Of a stretch of DNA of 17,448 nt, positions 14,768 through 17,448 are shown piece after piece. Source of the DNA: JBEKOF01 sp050015895 (lineage in GTDB: Bacteria > Verrucomicrobiota > Verrucomicrobiia > Limisphaerales > Palsa-1400). The notes beneath the pieces were generated by a model, which ran no database searches, was not told the origin of the DNA, and worked only from the letters and a program-made list of their open reading frames with translations. The stretch is from the NCBI GenBank assembly GCA_050015895.1, contig JBEKAN010000039.1, positions 1-17,448 of the forward strand, written 5' to 3'. The position numbers and the translations under genes are program-made. Each line of letters starts with the position of its first letter. Positions within the stretch are counted from its first letter, which is position 1.

Positions 14768-14784
14768 CTGACCTAAAGGTCAAA
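14757..14784 (-). promoter_or_regulatory. Candidate kinase-gene promoter embedded in the terminator
   Basis: On the minus strand TTGACC (14779-14784, 5 of 6) stands 16 bp before TAGAAC (14757-14762, 4 of 6). The -10 overlaps the first arm of the terminator. Transcription would start near 14750, in the hairpin loop, so the RNA would lack the first arm and escape termination, with a leader of about 32 bases. Confidence 0.35.
14769..14782. promoter_or_regulatory. Operator-like 14-bp dyad
   Basis: TGACCT and AGGTCA form a perfect 6-bp inverted repeat with a 2-base centre. The dyad overlaps the -35 box of the candidate kinase promoter and lies between the beta-barrel stop and the terminator. Its size fits a dimeric repressor site, but no regulator gene is seen in the window. 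Confidence 0.35.
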
Positions 14785-14807
14785 TGTGTTTGTCGGGGTT
14801 TGATTTG

Positions 14808-16121
14808 TCAAAACTCGCCCTTGAGGCCGATGTACACCTCGTTGCGCGTGTAGTCCCGTTGCGTGCCGGCGAATGGAACGCTGGACACCAGCTTGTTCCA
14901 GTTGTACCCGGTCTCGGCGCTCCAATAAGGGCTGAAACGATAGCCCAAGTTCGCGCCCAAAATCATGAAGTTGTCATGTTCCCCGTCGTCAGCGCCCCCG
15001 TTGAAAACCGAGTGCTGGAACTGGCCCAGCAAACTTCCGGTCAGAGCCCCTGCGATCTTCTGAGTCAGGTCCACATATCCCGCCGTCGCCTCGCTGTCCA
15101 ACACCGGGTTTCCATTGGCCGCCGGGTTGATGCCCACCACGTCGGTGGCATTGTGCTCGTGTTTCACTCCGGCTTGCAAGGTCGAACCCTTCATGTACTG
15201 CCAGGTCAGCGACGCGTCCACATACGGACTCACCTCGCTTGCGTACGTTGGGGCGCGGTTGAAAATCACGTATTGCGCGCCGGCTCGAATGCGTCCGACC
15301 AACTGCGGCGTGAACTGCTCGTCCGCCCCGATATAAGCGAAATGCGAGTCGTTGTCGCGCTCTTGGCTGTAAACATTGGGAGGGCCGAGGATAATCGGGT
15401 ACGGGCTGGTGAACCCGACGTGTTCGTATTGGTAGCCCAAAATCCCGGTCAGAGCCTCGGTCGCTTTCCAATCCAAGTCCCCTGAAACCAGCTGCTCCAT
15501 GCGGTCCAGCAGCGCGGAACGGCTGCCGGGTCCCAATTGCATATAAGCATAAACGTCGTTCTGGTACGAGGTCTTCAGGTCCAGTTGCTTGGTCAGCATC
15601 GTTGTGCCGCCGATCGTGCCGGTGTTGTGAATATAGTCTCCCAACGTGTACGCCGAGAGCAGCCCGCCGCCCGTTTGCTCCTGCACGGTCGGCTCGCTGG
15701 AGTAAATGAAGGTGTCCGCGGCCTGCATGCTGAACCGTTCCGAAAAAGTGTGGCTGATGTTGGCGTTGAACAGGTGCGACTGGTCCGAGGCGTTGAGGAT
15801 GTGGGAGAAGGTCTCGGGATTGTTCCGGTCGTCAAAGTACCGCACGTCATAAACATAGTTGACGCCGATGGTCGTCTGCTCGGGCGCGTAGTTCCACGAG
15901 ATCATCGGGCTGAACTCCACCCCGTACGAACTGCGCTTGCGCACGCCGTCGGGCTGCACATTGGGCAGGGTCAGGTAGTTGTCATCATAAAAACCCCGGA
16001 TCGTGGCCGCCAAGGACCAGGGTTTGGCCAATTCCTCCGGGCTCAGGCCGGGATTGAATTGCGCCTGCATTGTCGTCGCCCCAACGGTCGCCAAACCAAC
16101 GTATGCTAAAAGTTTTTTCAT
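14808..16121 (-). CDS. Outer-membrane beta-barrel of the exopolysaccharide locus
   Basis: The 437-residue protein has a signal peptide (MKKLLAYVGLATVGA..., cleavage after MQA at residue 20) and then about 400 residues of alternating aromatic and polar beta strands. It ends in YIGLKGEF; a terminal phenylalanine is typical of BAM-inserted barrels. It resembles the putative beta-barrel porin 2 (BBP2) proteins that accompany Wza and Wzc genes in polysaccharide loci, where they are thought to aid secretion across the outer membrane. No enzymatic motif is seen. The gene heads the export group and has a good promoter at 16190-16218. A terminator separates it from the kinase gene, so it can be made in excess of the downstream proteins. 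There is no Shine-Dalgarno; the start is preceded by an AT-rich stretch (AATATTTTT). Assignment to one barrel family is probable, not certain. Confidence 0.82.
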   Translation of the reverse strand: MKKLLAYVGLATVGATTMQAQFNPGLSPEELAKPWSLAATIRGFYDDNYLTLPNVQPDGVRKRSSYGVEFSPMISWNYAPEQTTIGVNYVYDVRYFDDRNNPETFSHILNASDQSHLFNANISHTFSERFSMQAADTFIYSSEPTVQEQTGGGLLSAYTLGDYIHNTGTIGGTTMLTKQLDLKTSYQNDVYAYMQLGPGSRSALLDRMEQLVSGDLDWKATEALTGILGYQYEHVGFTSPYPIILGPPNVYSQERDNDSHFAYIGADEQFTPQLVGRIRAGAQYVIFNRAPTYASEVSPYVDASLTWQYMKGSTLQAGVKHEHNATDVVGINPAANGNPVLDSEATAGYVDLTQKIAGALTGSLLGQFQHSVFNGGADDGEHDNFMILGANLGYRFSPYWSAETGYNWNKLVSSVPFAGTQRDYTRNEVYIGLKGEF

Positions 16122-16189
16122 AAAAATATTGAGTCATGCTGCCTTGACAGACACAAACCCGCCAAACCGGGCTTCGTCCATTTCCACGT

Positions 16190-16218
16190 GTTTTAAGGCC
16201 ACCTCCCAGGATTGTCAA
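16190..16218 (-). promoter_or_regulatory. Promoter of the beta-barrel gene
   Basis: On the minus strand a perfect TTGACA (16213-16218) is followed after exactly 17 bp by TAAAAC (16190-16195, 4 of 6). Transcription would begin near 16183, giving a leader of about 60 bases. A CACGTG palindrome (16185-16190) sits at the start region. This is the best complete sigma70-type promoter in the window. Confidence 0.6.
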
Positions 16219-16237
16219 AGGAAAAAATGATTTTTAT

Positions 16238-17448
16238 TCACTTTTTTTTCCACCCCCCGAATCCTGCCTGCCAGCGATTTGAATTACTAATGAACATTTG
16301 GTCGGGCAAATAGTCTAAGGAGCCGTTCGTCAGCCCATATTCGGCCCCAAACCCCTCCGGCACCTCGCCGTGAAACCCGCTGGGCAGACTGTTGAGCATG
16401 AAATACTCCCAACCTTGTTGATTACCAAGCATTTGCGAAGAAAACCGCCGGTCGGATGTCCGACGGGTCAGAAAAATCGCCCGCACCGGCTTGAGGCGGT
16501 TGATTTCCTCAAACGTCCCGGCGTCATCCAGAGTCAGCCAGAGGCATGGACGCGCCCCGTACCATGCCACCGCCCACGGGATGTCGCTCATCATCAACTC
16601 GTCCGGCTCCATCATGGCCGCTGTCTTTTGGACGTGGAAGGGCGAGAGGGCCGGCGCACTGGGCGGCCCCAGAAGATCCAGCAGCAGCGGCATGCACATC
16701 ACAACGCCGAAAATCACCACCACCGCGTTGCGGGCCTTCGGGTCGGGGTGCGAAATCTGGTCCAGCAGCGTGAAAAAAACCCCGGTGCCAAAGACCAATG
16801 CCAGCGGCGCCAGCAGAACCAGCAGATTTTCGGAGTTGATTCCCGGCGCGTCCGTGCTCAGATGGGTCTGGCCCAGCGCCTGCGCCACAGCCATCAGCGC
16901 CAGGGACCAAATCAGAAAAAATCGAAACCGCCTCAACGCGGGGCTGCGGTAGGGCAGGAGCAGACCGCACAGAAAGAACGCGCACACCCAGTTGCCCCCC
17001 AGCCGGGGCAGGTCGCCTCCCAGGATCTCCTCCCCGTTGACCAGAAATTTGTTGACCACGTCCCGCGGCGTCAGCCCGTTCAGGCCCGCGGCGTTGGGAT
17101 GCAGGGAGCGTTCCAGACGGTCGCGGTCCTCCGGCAGCGGCGGCGTGTTTTCCAGCAGCGCGTAGCCAGCCGTGCCGAAGGGGGTTTGGCTCAGCGCCAG
17201 ATTGCGCGTGATCCAGGGTCCCATGACCGCCAAAAAGGAAATCGCCGTCCACAGGCACAGTCTCCCGCGCTGCCGGTTGAAAAACACCCGGATGAACAAA
17301 AGGACCGGCACAATCATCCACGCAAACGAATACCGGCTTAATCCTCCAATCCCCACCAGGCTGCCCGCGACCGCCGCCAGGGCCAGCGACCCGCCCGGCG
17401 GCGGCGCAATCTCGCGGCGCTCCCGTTCTTCCATCGCCACCAAACACC
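16238..17448 (-). CDS. Multi-pass membrane glycosyltransferase, C-terminal part (GT39/ArnT-like), truncated by the window
   Basis: The frame stays open to the right edge, so only the C-terminal 400 or so residues are present; an in-frame TTG near 17443 is probably not the true start. About six membrane helices are visible, for example AVAGSLVGIGGLSRYSFAWM, LWTAISFLAVMGPWITRN and VLLAPLALVFGTGVFF, followed by a soluble domain of about 125 residues ending GGWKKK. The order helix, RYS, helix, P-W-x-x-R-N resembles the second half of dolichyl-phosphate-mannose-type (PMT_2/ArnT) glycosyltransferases, which use lipid-linked sugars at the periplasmic face. The catalytic acidic residues of the first loop are outside the window, so activity cannot be judged. 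Next to export genes it may modify the polymer or a lipid or protein acceptor. An O-antigen-ligase-like or other polytopic protein remains possible. Confidence 0.6.
   Translation of the reverse strand, partial: CLVAMEERERREIAPPPGGSLALAAVAGSLVGIGGLSRYSFAWMIVPVLLFIRVFFNRQRGRLCLWTAISFLAVMGPWITRNLALSQTPFGTAGYALLENTPPLPEDRDRLERSLHPNAAGLNGLTPRDVVNKFLVNGEEILGGDLPRLGGNWVCAFFLCGLLLPYRSPALRRFRFFLIWSLALMAVAQALGQTHLSTDAPGINSENLLVLLAPLALVFGTGVFFTLLDQISHPDPKARNAVVVIFGVVMCMPLLLDLLGPPSAPALSPFHVQKTAAMMEPDELMMSDIPWAVAWYGARPCLWLTLDDAGTFEEINRLKPVRAIFLTRRTSDRRFSSQMLGNQQGWEYFMLNSLPSGFHGEVPEGFGAEYGLTNGSLDYLPDQMFISNSNRWQAGFGGWKKK

Noticed and set aside
16159..16175. CCCG/CGGG hairpin in the leader of the beta-barrel gene
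   Set aside because: The stem is four base pairs and is not followed by a T-tract; not enough for a regulatory call.

Overview
The window looks like chromosomal DNA of a Verrucomicrobiota bacterium, probably from the Pedosphaera/Limisphaerales side of the phylum. This is inferred from protein style, not from a marker gene: a very long GreA-type factor as known from the PVC group, a secreted glycosidase fused to autotransporter-associated beta-strand repeats and ending in a tail of the form FYLLELP, GC-rich coding DNA with AT-rich gaps, and almost no Shine-Dalgarno sequences. No rRNA, tRNA, CRISPR array, insertion sequence or prophage was seen.

Left part (1-4606). Bases 1-346 hold no convincing gene, only small inverted repeats and a 10-bp-period direct repeat. 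A 1419-residue secreted glycoside hydrolase family 2 (beta-galactosidase-like) protein then runs on the minus strand. Its catalytic half is joined to an FN3-like domain, a beta-strand repeat stalk and a C-terminal tail. The nucleophile glutamate is kept, but the acid/base glutamate and three other active-site positions are substituted.

Middle part (4607-11399), housekeeping genes. purC (SAICAR synthase) and a XerC/XerD recombinase lie in tandem on the plus strand. A long GreA/GreB-domain protein converges on them from the minus strand. rsmB (16S rRNA m5C methyltransferase) diverges from it through a 39-bp gap, and purH follows rsmB. PurC and PurH catalyse steps of de novo purine synthesis; PurH makes the last two, ending in IMP. 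The purC and rsmB starts lie directly behind -10-like boxes, which suggests leaderless mRNAs.

Right part (11441-17448), a minus-strand polysaccharide export module. Read in the direction of transcription: the C-terminal part of a multi-pass GT39/ArnT-like membrane glycosyltransferase (N-terminus outside the window), an outer-membrane beta-barrel, a fused Wzz-like chain-length regulator with BY-kinase (tyrosine cluster at its C-terminus), a Wza-like lipoprotein with an SLBB domain, and a small FHA-domain protein with a C-terminal membrane anchor. The beta-barrel gene has a good sigma70-type promoter. Between it and the kinase gene lies a strong intrinsic terminator whose T-tract ends four bases before the kinase start codon. 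A possible second promoter has its -10 box inside the terminator stem, and an operator-like dyad abuts its -35 box. Together the products could control polymer length, carry polymer across the periplasm and outer membrane, and couple export to phosphorylation.

Best leads: (1) the substituted GH2 active site; (2) the terminator/promoter overlap before the kinase gene; (3) the membrane-anchored FHA protein coupled to the tyrosine-kinase export genes; (4) the GreA fusion and the near-leaderless starts.
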